Assembly (NCBI GenBank): GCA_021234155.1
Contig: JAJEKV010000320.1
Location: 274,292 to 338,291 of the forward strand
DNA: 64,000 nt
Reading direction: 5' to 3'
Origin: Isoetes taiwanensis
Taxonomy: Eukaryota; Streptophyta; Lycopodiopsida; Isoetales; Isoetaceae
Shown: in pieces, positions 34,561 to 45,329 of the stretch
Position numbering within the stretch: position 1 is the stretch's first letter
How the letters are laid out: the number at the start of each line of letters is the position of its first letter
Notes under the pieces: model-generated
The model's input: the letters and a program-made list of their open reading frames with translations, nothing else
Databases searched by the model: none
Told to the model about the DNA's origin: nothing
Made by a program: the position numbers and the translations under genes

Positions 34561-34699
34561 TATGAAATTGAGGAGGAAGAGTGATCTACGCTCCACCATC
34601 TCTGCTAAACCAACTCCTCCTGCTCATAAAGGTTCAAGAGCTATGAATCTTTGGTAAGGGAAGGGTCCCCCGTGCACACCCACTCGGGGAAATACATCC

Positions 34700-36420
34700 T
34701 TGGGAGGAAGCAGAATTAGATCCATGGCTAGAGGTTCTTGGACCATGGATCAGCTAAATGAGGCCATAGAAAGTGTAGATGATGGTCTCCTTAGCCTTAG
34801 AAAAGCTTCTTCACATTATGGTATACCTCTGACCACTCTTAGGAGGTGGGTTAATGGGCAAACAGAAGTGAAGTTTGGAGCAAACCCCAAGGGGCTTACA
34901 AAGGAAGAAGAGGAAATTCTTGTGTGTTGGTGCCAGCAAATGGCTAGTGAGGGTAGAGGATAACACTTGACTTGTTGAGAGAGAGGGTTGGTGATATGGC
35001 TTTGCATAGACAAACTTGTTTTAAAGATGGGTAGGGGGGAAAGTGGTGGAGAGGCTTCAAAAGGACACCACAGAACTTAGTTTGAGGTGTTGAGTGTGTG
35101 GAGGTACAAAGAGTAAAAGCCATGAATTATACTAACTTGGATGAGTTTTACTCTACTCTCAAAGCCTTGTACACTGAATTCAACTTTGGGGGCCTCTACC
35201 ATTTGGAATTGTGATGAAAGTGGAGTCTTGAAATTTTGGACCGCAGTGCGGTATGAAATTTTGACAAAAAGAGGCATCGAGAAATGCCCATATGACTATA
35301 CCAAAAATAGGGAATGGCTTCTTGTTTTATCATGTGTAAGTCAATTTGGATTCTGAGAATGCTGGTTTATATGTTTTTAAAGGCAATAAACTTAAAGATA
35401 GAGACTTGATGGGTTTGGATGTGAGCTGGTGCAGCAATGTCATTTCGAGGAAAAAGGCTTGGATAACAAATGCTTTGTTTGATGCTTGGCTAGAACATTT
35501 AGGGAATAATGTCACTGGTGGCATTAGTGTTGATAGGCCACACCTACTTGTGTGTGATGGTCCGCGGTTCCCATGTTACTTTGAGTGCAATTCAGCATGC
35601 AAGGCAAATTGGCTTGCACATTTTGCTTCTTCCTCCACATACAAGTCATAGGCTGCAACCACTTGATGTAGCATGCTTTGGGCCCTTCAAAACTGCATTT
35701 AAAGACTTGAGGGGTAGATACATGCATAAAAGCAGGCTTCATGAGCCTTCAAAGAAGGATTTGGCTGCCATTGTATCCAAGGCAATTGTGGTGACTTTGT
35801 CTCGGTCTAACATTCTTTGCGGGGTTTGCTAAAAGCAGAGGGATATGGCCTTTCAATGACAAGGCGGTGCCAGGATCCATGTCTTTGATAATGTAGGTGT
35901 TGTGGGTGACTCGAGGAGGAATCGGATAGAAACAAGCGAATAATAATGCAAATGAGCATGTTGTCTATGCTTTCGATTCTACAAGACACATTTGCGAGAT
36001 GATATGGACAATGGTCAATTGCTAATATGATGGACAATGGTCCAATTCTTTGCAGCATCAATGTTCATAATGTTGTAAATGTTGACGAGGTCAATAATGA
36101 TGTCCATAATAATGTTGTTCCTATTGTTGCCTCTATGCAACAAGTTCTGTAATGCATGTAGGCGGGCTGCCAATAGCTAGGAGGTCTAAATTACGATGCA
36201 CTTGTGGGGAGGCTTTTTGTAACCAGGATGAAATGGTGGCTGCTAGGATAGAGCAAGAGATTAAAGAAAGGAAAATTTTGCCGCAGTTAAGGCGGGAAAA
36301 TTGATGAGAGAAAAGATTGCGAGGGAAACTAGGAAGCGGGGGAAAAGGTGGATGCTATTCAAAGGGGCGTTTGCTAAGGCTGCTAAAGGCTGATCAAGGA
36401 TTGCCAGAGAAGAATGCAGA
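34700..36420 (+). pseudogene. Pogo-like transposase (HTH_psq plus DDE_1), frameshifted
   Basis: The N-terminus (34700-34963) reads WTMDQLNEAIESVDDG and LRKASSHYGIPLTTLRRWV, a psq-type helix-turn-helix that binds transposon ends. The DDE_1 catalytic domain follows in three frames: TIWNCDESGVLKFWTAVRYE near 35190 gives the first Asp, HLLVCDGPRFPCYF near 35540 the second, and LLPPHTSHRLQPLDVACFGP near 35630-35690 the third. A charged coiled tail (EQEIKERKILPQLR) near 36250 ends it. The domains order and length fit pogo/Tigger/jerky-like transposases of the Tc1/mariner superfamily. At least two frameshifts and stops disable it. It may have moved the surrounding composite element, or only have landed in it. 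Confidence 0.8.
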
Positions 36421-37425
36421 AGTCGATTGCGAGTTCGAGCTTCTTTATTCCATGGAGATGGAGCAGGTAAATGTAGATACAATGTGATTGAATTGTTTGG
36501 TGAAGCACGAGAGTTAACTAGTGCACAATTCTTTGGCAGACTTAAGGCTAAGGCTAGAGTTGATAAGATCAAAAAAGAAACAAACATTTATTCAAATCAT
36601 CCCATCCGGGTTCAGCCCATTGTCGGTATTTGCATGTCCGGTATTTGCATGTGATGCACAAGAACATGTGCTTCGGGGCTGTTGCATATGATGCACAAGT
36701 TGAAGAACATGTGCAAGATGTCCCATACACGATCATGTCTTTTTACACGATCATGCCTTTTGGGACACCACATGGAGGGACAGCCAAAATCCATATTCGA
36801 TTACGATACATGTCTTCCTTGTAGCTTGGAAGACACACATGAGTGTTCTTGGGATGCGAGATGTGCACATAAATTGAGGCTGTTGGAGAGAGAAGGACAT
36901 TTGGAAAGAAAGGGATGAAGACCTCTTGGACTGAACGATGGGTTCCATGGAAAGTATTGATATGAATGTGTGCCATGGTATAAACTTGGAAGAACATGCT
37001 AGCGGCTTTCGGATTACGAGCGGTGAAGAAACTAAAATGTCTTGATGATGTTTATAGGAGGCGGAGGGAGCATTTAAAAGTCTTGGAATGTAAATTGAAA
37101 CATTGGTTCAAGTGCCTATTTTGTTTTAAGGCAATGAACAATGTTAACATTTTGATATGGCGGTCTTGCGTTGCTCCTATTTTGCTCCAACTTGCAAGTG
37201 CGGTGTGTTTTTGGAAGTGTTATCATGTATTGATCGCCCAACTCAATGGAAGTGCTTTTTAATTTGGAAGTGCTTTTAATTTGGTTGTGGCTGATGTGTT
37301 CCTTTTGTTTTGGGAGGATTTAGTTCTTGCGGTAATTTAACAATTTAGTTAATTGTTTCCTTAATTTGGAGTGATGGTGGCGACAAGAGCTACCACTATC
37401 ATTCGAGGCCAAATTGATTGATTGT
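36421..37425. other. Stretch without a recognised gene
   Basis: Short duplicated words (GTCGGTATTTGCATGT and TCCGGTATTTGCATGT at 36623-36652; GATGCACAAG twice) but no gene. The frame at 36996-37262 has no known motif. Confidence 0.4.
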
Positions 37426-37502
37426 GTGTGCATGGTTTGGTGCGGGGGGTTTGGTGGTCGACCAAATTAATGTGCAAAGAGGGTTCAATTCCCTCTGCCC
37501 AC
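37426..37502 (+). tRNA. tRNA-like sequence (pseudo-tRNA or SINE head)
   Basis: The 77-nt stretch has a 7-bp acceptor stem GTGTGCA / TGCCCAC with one mismatch, an anticodon arm TTTGG-TGGTCGA-CCAAA (anticodon position GTC, but G where U33 is expected) and a perfect T arm GAGGG-TTCAATT-CCCTC that abuts the acceptor stem. The A-box region TGGTTTGGTGC and B-box GGTTCAATTCC are both present. The D arm is poor and the variable loop is 12 nt. It is more likely a decayed tRNA or tRNA-derived SINE than a working gene. Confidence 0.4.
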
Positions 37503-38225
37503 GCTCATAAATTAGTGATTTGTACTTGCCATTCAAGTCTAGATCTGTTCATATCGGGGTTTGGGTTCGAGCCACCAGCGTGCACAAGGTGGTAGTGAAA
37601 GTTCTTCTAGGGAGCATTTGAGGTCATGGCGGTGCAAAACTTACTAGGTGGTGTGCGGGAAGGTCTTCAAGTGTGCCAATATGGTGTGTTAAAGTAGTGC
37701 CACGCTACATTGAGCCATATAGGCTTGTTTCATTTTGGGGTCAATTACCCTTATAGTTTGGTAAAATTTCTTGCTTTTATAAATTTTTTTTCTGATTTTT
37801 TTTTGTATCGAGGTTGTTGCTTGATTCTTGAACTTTCTAAAGGTGTAAAATCGGGGGAATTTGATTACTTGGAGGGCTGTACAATTGCTAGTTTTCTCAT
37901 AAGTGTGCCATAGGTGGGCACCCTCCCTTAACAGATATTAGGATCGAGGCAAAAGGGATCGTCCCGTCAGTGTAAAGGGTTGGCAGATATTTCGGCGAGA
38001 TTATTTGAGATTTTCTACCTTTTAGTTAGAAAAATAAAGGGATATCAGGAAATAGGTTGATCCGACCTATAAAATGGTTTTCTTTCAATCTAAAGCGAAG
38101 TCTCCATGAGCTTGAGTGAATCCTCACATCATAGTAATCGAGTTTGTTTTGAGATTGAAATTGCGGTGCATATAGCGGGATAACGATTTTCTGTTCTCTC
38201 GAGCCATGGGGTGGATACAAATCTC
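37503..38225. other. Stretch without a recognised gene
   Basis: T-rich at 37780-37810; no coding pattern that I can name. Confidence 0.4.
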
Positions 38226-38720
38226 CTAAAGATTGGAGAGCAGCTTTAACAATCTTTCTAAATCTGCCCTTATAAGCTTATCTTTCCAAATCTCTTCAAA
38301 AGCTTTGTGGCCGGATTTGGTGGTGCTAATCGAGGCTTGTCTTGCCTCCAAAGCTTGTTTCATCTCCAATGACTTGTTCCATGTTTGACCTCCAAAGTTT
38401 TGTTCCCTTGTTTGCGATGGCGAAGAAGAGAAGCATTGCCAAAATTGCGGAGAATTGATACATGGATATTTCATCCTTGTCTCCATCATATTCACATTAT
38501 AACTTGCCTTGATTGTTTCCAACTTTCTCTCATGGAGTTATTCTTTGCCTTTAATTGGAGATGTTGCCACACATAATTTTTCTTGCTCCATGTTTTCCAT
38601 CATCTTGGTTGCGAACCAGTTCATTACCTGAATGGTATAAGGCCGGTAGTTCTTGTACATGTTCTGCAAATCCATTCCCCAGTCTGCAAGTCCATTCCGC
38701 GCCAAAACCTTGGTGGGCAT
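38226..38720 (-). pseudogene. Unknown minus-strand coding remnant, one in-frame stop
   Basis: One frame runs from MPTKVLARNGLADWGMD (38720) to LERLLKLLSNL (38226) with a single TAA at 38540-38538. It has about 165 codons. The second half (LEMKQALEARQASISTTK, then HKAFEEIWKDKLIRADLERL) looks like a charged alpha-helical tail. I do not recognise a family. It could be a second, accessory protein of the composite DNA element or a fragment of a captured gene. Confidence 0.35.
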
Positions 38721-39350
38721 GTAAGGAGAGCGATTAACTAGGGCGGTTCATAGATAGGTCATACGCAATGCAATCGATTGCAGTTTTAAACCGCATATAT
38801 AAAATATTCCTAAGGAAAATCTTGCAGGAAGTACAAGATTATTTGGTGGTATTCGTGCCTTCTTTGTAGATGGAGGGATCAGCAAAGGTCGTTTGCAGGT
38901 GAGAGATGTAAGTATTTTTGAATGTTTTGAACCTCTGCATCTTTTCTTTATTTGTTCTATATACTAGAGCTTTCTGATCTCCTTTTTGCAGTTCAGGACA
39001 GAGGAAAAGGCATAAATGGTGTCATGCAAGTATGGCTTAAAGAACTAATATGTTAGATGTGATTTTCGAGGCTTAAAGAGCCAATCTGTTGCATGTGATT
39101 TTCGAATCTGTACCTCTAATTCAGGTTTGTTAATCTTGTCTATGCAGTGCTTTGTTTTTACTTAAATTTTTCTTTCCTTTGCATGGTAGAACTCATGAAA
39201 CAAACGAATGAAGGAGCAGTAAAGAATCCTCTTTAAATGGAGATTAAAAGAGCATTTGTGATGACATGCAATCTCATGCTTTAAGAACTACCATGCCTAA
39301 TGGACTTATTTGGGTTCGATTCCCGAAGGCAATTTTTAAAAGAGCAAGTA

Positions 39351-39482
39351 ATAAATTCACAATATTTTATACTAGCATAACAATATAGTGCTTTTTTTGC
39401 CAATATTATTTAAATGATAAATTCACAATATTTTATACTAGCATAACAATATAGTGCTTTTTTTGCCAATATTATTTAAATG
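39351..39482. repeat. Perfect tandem duplication, 2 x 66 bp
   Basis: The unit ATAAATTCACAATATTTTAT... to ATTATTTAAATG occurs at 39351-39416 and 39417-39482 with no visible difference, so it is recent or gene-converted. It lies just inside the right AT-rich arm. Confidence 0.95.
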
Positions 39483-39539
39483 GTAAAAAGCACGCGTTCT
39501 TTTTGTCAATTTTAAAATCCTATTTTAAAATCCTATGGG

Positions 39540-40160
39540 TGGTCTTTTTTTATTTTTTCTGCAAAAACAACACGTGAAACAACCACTACTTTTAAGAAAT
39601 GACATGTTAGTGTTTTTATAACTACACCTGAAAGTATTTATTTCTATAAAAGTATATGTGGATTTTATGTAAAACAATACTAAAAAACAACACCTATTTT
39701 TGAATAACCACATTTTTTTCTTAAAACCACATATCATTTTTTGGGAAACCAACAATTGAAAACAATATAAAAAAAAAAAAAATAGAGACAACTACATGTA
39801 GTTTCTAGCAAAGTCGGACAAAATTCTATACGTAGTTTTTCAGTGTAGTTTTTTTTGAAAAACAGTTAAAAACAACATGTGGACTTTTTAAGTTTTATTA
39901 AGAACCACATGTATTTTTTTCACGAAAGCAACACCTGAAAACTACAACTACTTTCAAAAAGCAACATGTCGAAAATATGTAATTCCTAAATGTAGATAAT
40001 TTTGACAAAATTCTACATCGTAGAGTTTTTACAAAAAACTACGTATAAAAATTTGACTAAAAACTACACGTTGTTTCTAGCAAATCCGGACAAAAAACAA
40101 CACGTAGTTTTTTGGTGTTATTTTTTAGCAAAAAAGACACTGAAAAACAACATGTGGACC
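39540..40160. repeat. Right AT-rich arm, inverted relative to 28600-29640
   Basis: Words such as AAAACAACACCTGAAAACTAC, AACCACATGT and AAACTACGTATA are reverse complements of the GTGTAGTTTT, GGTGTTGTTTTT and ACATGTGGTT words of the left arm. CTAGCAAA..CGGACAAAA occurs three times (39800, 40078, and a relic near 40010). No gene. Confidence 0.7.
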
Positions 40161-40169
40161 CAGTTTTGG

Positions 40170-42592
40170 GGTGGTAGTGGTAATGAAAGTGCGTAAAAAG
40201 TGCGAATAAACATGGCAGCCCTCTCTTTGTGGCGGCTTTGTTACTTCCCCATCTTGAGAGCAACTTTACCACACGCACTTGGATGTGGATTGACAGAGCC
40301 CTATGTCGATCTATATGATGACATACGGCAATGACAATTGGGCAAGGTCATGTTGCTACTGAGATTTCAATGTGCGCCTGGGGCGTAGTGATTCGTAAAT
40401 TCGCGACCTCTAGGCGAGGATGTGTTGCAAATTGACCCCCGAGATGGTTTGGCCCAAGGGCGCCGATGACAGCCGTGTGACACAGTATGGCCCATTAAGA
40501 AATTCTTTCGGGCAAATATCTTTGACCTGGTCATTTGCAATGGTCGAAGACAGCGGTCTCCTCCACCGCTTCACTTGTGGCAGACAGGAGAACCAGTGGG
40601 GATCTCGGCGACTGGCTGGTGGTGGATTACGCGGTACAGGTGACGGCAGCAATGCCTACACTTGATCACTCGCCTGGCTTTGGGACAGTGGCCGGACAGG
40701 AAGCAGACTATTCATCAGCCCCGTTTGCAGATAGATTGGCGGCCAACCGAGCACCCATTGCCCCAACACCCCCATGTACCACGGCCAAGGCCCGAATGAA
40801 CTATGATCATGGGCGGTCTATGGGGATGCTTGAGCATGAGTCGCTAGAGGCGCAGTAGCCCCCCACACTTCAACGCCAGACGGCCCACCGGGAATACCTC
40901 TTCAGGGTAGGGGATGATGCTTTGGGGAGAGGTCAGCCTCCTCGATTTCCATCCACGTGGGTCGCAACCACCTTCCCCGCAGAATCCGGGTTCGATGACT
41001 AATGTCGTGGAGTTGAAACGATGGCTCCGGCCCAAGGCCGGACCCCACCATTTGCCCGCAGTCGCCCTCACAATACCGCCCTTCCTCAAGACCAAGAAAG
41101 CTGTAAACAACAGAGATGTTTGGTCTACTAGACCGCCACCCTAGGACCTTCTTCGAGAAAGGTCTGAGTAAGCCTCAAGATGCCCTACGAAATATTACCT
41201 AACAATGGGTGAGATACTTGCAAATGGGCCGATGACCCAATGGGAAGCCGCACCAGCATCTAGATAGGCCTAGCAATCGGGTCACATCAAGGATGTCATA
41301 ATGGCCTGCAACGCCGCTAACGGAAGGCAGCAGCATTTGATGGTATGCGTGCAGAGTTTTCAAGTGGGCCGGCCCCAATGGTGCTTCTAAGCCACAAAGA
41401 CTTTCAACAGTGGCATTGCAAAAGAAGGTCGCGACCGACTACCAGAGTTGTGCCCATATACAAAGCAGGGACCCCTACAGCCCAAACCTAACTATCGTAA
41501 TTTTCATTATGGTTAGTTCCCCGGCTCTCAAGTTGCTTGCCGATTCTTGAGCAACCGACCACACTTTGGGCAGAGGATGGAGAAGTCGCGGGCTCACGCG
41601 GAGGCAGGCTTCCGCCCATAGCATTCTACTATTGACCATATCTTCACTCTGCCGAACACTCATAGAGGATAGCTTAAGCGGAATCAACGCCCGAGAAACT
41701 GTATTGTTGCTTTTGTGGATTTCAAGAAAGGCTTTTTGACACAAAGCCTGGGGATAAGTTGTGGGGACGTATTGAGGCGATGCCAAGGGACCCAGTGGCC
41801 GACTTCGCGGAATGCTATATACGCATTCTATAATGAGGCTTGCTCGATTAGATCTCCACCTTTGGGGGCCGGTTTTTAGTAGCATTGGGGTAGCGCCCGA
41901 GGCGCCGCGGGAGGCGCTTCGGTTGATGCACCACATAATTTGAACTCATATATCAGCGATGATGTTGACACGCGCCGCATATACCCCGCAGGACATGGCG
42001 CTTCACGGATGCTTTGGACACTTTTCCAATTCCAGCGACATGAGAGTTAACTTTGGCCAAGACAAGGGTATGGCTTGGTCCCATCATCCGGCACCCGCCT
42101 TCCCTCATTCACTTACGAGGGGCAGTGGAGGTGGTGATCTTATAAGTATTTGGGCATTGAGTTTTCTACTACCACCTGAGGATGCATCCATCGAGGTTAG
42201 GGGTCCGCAGGCTGGAAAGCCCCAGATGCAATGCAAAACAACGTCTACAAGGCAGAGTATGCATGGGGGGTCACCAAGCACACTTGTTAGGGGCTTGGTT
42301 GAACCGGTCCTCCTCTATGGGGCAGAAGTGTGGGGGCCGGTGATATCCCCTCACCACTTGGAGCGATCTAGGCGGTACATAAGGCCTTCTTGGCCGGCAC
42401 CTTTGGGAGTGAAGTCCACGGTCCCATGTCGAGATCTTGCTCCAGGAGGCGGGCTTCCTTCCATTCAGGGCTGCAGGCGTCACATTATTTACTTCCAGAA
42501 GGTGGTGGCTATGGATGAAGCCCGCTGCCCAACCTTGCTTTGGCGTGGTGATGGGCGGGCCCTTGGCCGACTCAAAAGCTTCTTTGGAAAGA
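40170..42592 (+). mobile_element. LINE B, middle part (endonuclease end and reverse transcriptase)
   Basis: GC-rich sequence resumes here in the same sense as 26841-28590. The endonuclease remainder is at about 40200-40700. The reverse transcriptase is recognisable across frames: NCIVAFVDFKKGF then DKLWGRIEAM near 41697-41780, TPQDMALHG and FSNSSDMRVNFG near 41980-42060, a YKYLGIEFSTT-like block near 42140, and LVEPVLLYGAEVWGP at 42295-42340. It ends LKSFFGK at 42592, where the gypsy element is inserted. Many frameshifts are present. The YADD box is decayed to ISDDV near 41950. Confidence 0.75.
42588..42592. other. Target-site duplication AAAGA, left copy
   Basis: AAAGA directly precedes the left LTR and is repeated at 54304-54308 directly after the right LTR. 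Confidence 0.9.
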
Positions 42593-43192
42593 TGTTTGGG
42601 GGTGCAGGTTGGGAACTCGCAAGACAGCCCTCCTGCGGGGACCCTTGGATCTAACAGGGGAAATCAGGGGGACTATGTCACTTGTGATTTGCAAGAAAAG
42701 AACAAGAAGAAGAAAACGGAAAAAAAGAACAATGAGAGGGAAAATGATATGCTTCCTTGATATCAGCGATGAACATACATGAGCTCGCCAATTGAGAAGA
42801 CCGAAAAAGAGACAAGACTCAAAACTCATCTAGCCCTCATATGCTAGCTCTACTCATATATATATAGTACAATGGCCTCTCGGCCCAATATAGACACTCG
42901 GGATGATCTCGGTGCCGACTCACGGAAGGAGGCCTGATTTGCAGTAATGTTGGCAGTGCCTCTTGAAATGCCTAGAATCACGCCCGCCCGGCTGACCAGG
43001 CGGTGTGACGGGTCATCACTTGTCTGGGCGGGCGCCTCTTGTTTGGGGCGACGCTTTGGAATTGCGTGGTCTGCAACGCTGGTCTAACCGCCGAGCCTTT
43101 GATGGCTGACCCATGCCCGCCGTGATCCTGAGCTTGGCCTGGTCCGGTCAGATGTATGAATAGTCCCGAATCCAGGAGGCACAGGACTAACA
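42593..43192 (-). repeat. 3' LTR of the 11.7-kb gypsy element
   Basis: Pairs with 53707-54303. Minus-strand ends are TGTTAGTCC and CCCCAAACA. Shared marks are CCTCTTGAAATGCCTAGAATC and ATGACCCGTC. Confidence 0.93.
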
Positions 43193-43204
43193 CTCCCCCC
43201 ACCA
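43193..43204 (-). other. Polypurine tract
   Basis: On the minus strand TGGTGGGGGGAG ends directly before TGTTAG of the 3' LTR, the usual place of the plus-strand primer. Confidence 0.85.
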
Positions 43205-45329
43205 AATGACACTTTCGGTCTGAAGAAAGGAGGAAGTGCTTCCGGCGAAACCAAAGAATCGGAAAGTGATCCTCAGGGAATGAGGTCGGGCGCCATTATG
43301 GTAATGAGCAATGAGGTCACGAGGCGTGTTTGAAGAGCGTCGGGGTGTTGAGCCCTAGGGCAGGATGGGCCTCAATGAGGAAGTGAGAGCGCACCATGTC
43401 TTGTGGCAAAACATGGGCAGCCGAAAGGAACAAACGGCACTCCATGAGAAGGCAAGTTTGAAGACCGAAGGCACCTAGCTGGCATTCGGATTGGCGGTGA
43501 AAGATTGGACGCTGCCCTATTTAAAGAGCTGGCCTGGATGCATTTGAGGCAACGTAAAACCTGCTTTGACGAAGGATCAAGGATCTCGTGAGGTGGCGGC
43601 ATTCTGCAAGAAGGTGTCAAGACCATTAAGAGCATCGGCCGGGCTTTTGCCAGCCACGCTCATTACCGATGTAAATCCAATTTTTGGTAGTGTCCAAAGT
43701 GGCATTATCCTCCCAATTGAGCTGTCGACAAATCGGGGATCCCCGGGAGATCAGTGGAGATCTGGCCCGAGTCGACCCGGCGTGGCCATCCATGACACAG
43801 CGTCAAAAGGGAAGACGCCAATCGAGAAGAAAGGAACGAGGGCGGGAGGGCTCCTAAGGAAGCATATGGAGAGGGAATCATGCCCGTTAGCGTGGGTTGC
43901 GAGCCATGTCCCCTGAATGCTTGAACAAGATTTTGATCAAGAGCGCGACACCAATGGTCCCATTCGAAGTAGAGAGTAATTGATAGCGAGGAGGATTGAC
44001 CCAACCCGTGGGAATGGTCTTTCCGGAGAAGGCCACGGAGTTGATTGTAGCCTCCCAAGTCTCGACATATATATCGAGCAAACTCAAGATCATCGTGGGT
44101 GCTTCAGATTTTTGTTTACCCTGTTCCAGCGTTTCAAGCACACCACGGAGGTAAGTGTTGAGCCAATTGAGGCATGTACTCTTGTTCAAAAGTCGAGAGG
44201 TGGCGGGGATCTGGAAATATTTGTTGGTTGGTGATAATAACCAAGCGACATTTGAGTTGCCTTGAAAAACACGATGGGCCTCATCCGGAATTTATCCACG
44301 GAGATCCCCGGGTAGAAGTCATGAAAAAACATAAGCCATGGTTTGAACAACTCGGAAGATGACTAATTGGGATCTTCAACGGTGAGCTGATCAAAGACTA
44401 AGAGTGCACAAAATAAACCCTTGTCTTCTATAGAAAGATCAGGCCCGATTCGAAGGAAGTCCATACTTTTGAGTGGCTGTTGATGAACATTGCCATTGGC
44501 CGTACCATTTCAAAAGAAAGAGGTGCTTGCGTCGGGCCACCACATAGTCAAGATATTTGGAAGGAGTAGAGAAGTCCACCAGGGATGTTGGTGGCAATGT
44601 CAAGATATCCCTCCTGTTTTGGTTTGGGCCTCCTCGCCAGATTGGGCACTGCTTGGAGCTGATGTTCAAGGTCCGCGGATCCGATGCTCTTTTCTAACAA
44701 AAGAGCCGGGGTGATCACGCGACCCGTTTTCGGAAGCGTGACATGTGAAGAGGATTGCCCCGGGGTATGGAGGGCGGCGTGGCAATCTCCGGCGTCATCG
44801 ATGACCTTTTGTTTCGAGCCTCCAAAAGCCGAGTCACCGAGGGGCGTTAACTGATTGGTGGCGTGGAAAGCCTGAGCTTCAAAGGGGGAGGTGGCGAGCT
44901 TCGCCGATGAGATTTTGAACTTGAGTCTTTGTAATTGTCACAAAGCTTCGAGTACAAGGTGTCTAGCTTAGCAATGTGTTTTTTCCTTGTCTTTCGAAGG
45001 GGTATCTTTGGACTTGTTACATTCCAATAAGTCCTGAATTTGATTTGGGAGCTGCGCTGCTGATCTGTAAGTAGGCGGGTCTGATCCTCGAGCTTCGGTG
45101 AGATCTATACAGCCTGTAATAGAGCCACGCGGCTTTTCTTGAAGTTGGGCTTCCGTGGTTTGAACATAGGCGCAGCAGCTTGAAGGTCTCTTTGAACGAC
45201 GATCGGCTTCCAGGGACGTTCTGAACACCCGCCACGAGCCTCAGGATGCATGGAGTACAAGGCGCCGGGCTTGAACAACTTCTTTCGAATTTGTAAGGGA
45301 GCCGCCGAGGGATGGGGGCGCAGTGGCCC
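43205..45329 (-). other. Post-pol region of the gypsy element, decayed frames
   Basis: Minus-strand frames at 44669-44439, 44189-43887 and 44058-43705 are possible C-terminal continuation of the extra frame. No motif is recognised. Confidence 0.35.

Larger units (their letters stand above)
28600..40165 (+). mobile_element. Composite insertion with AT-rich inverted arms, satellite, captured gene fragment and pogo-like transposase
   Basis: LINE B coding sequence stops near 28590 and resumes near 40170. The two ends of the 11.6 kb between them are built of the same AT-rich motif family (GTGTAGTTTTTAAG, TGTGGTTTTTTGA), in inverted orientation. Inside are a 19-bp satellite, four exons of a host gene, a DDE transposase on the plus strand, a tRNA-like sequence and an unknown minus-strand frame. 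This fits a large DNA transposon with subterminal repeats that has picked up host DNA. Exact ends and a target duplication could not be fixed, so a stepwise pile of insertions is also possible. Confidence 0.5.

Noticed and set aside
39304-39336. Possible tRNA T arm TTGGG-TTCGATT-CCCGA
   Set aside because: No matching acceptor stem, anticodon arm or A-box upstream; an isolated B-box-like word.
41475-41936. Minus-strand 153-codon frame
   Set aside because: Antisense of the LINE B reverse transcriptase, which has clear motifs on the plus strand.
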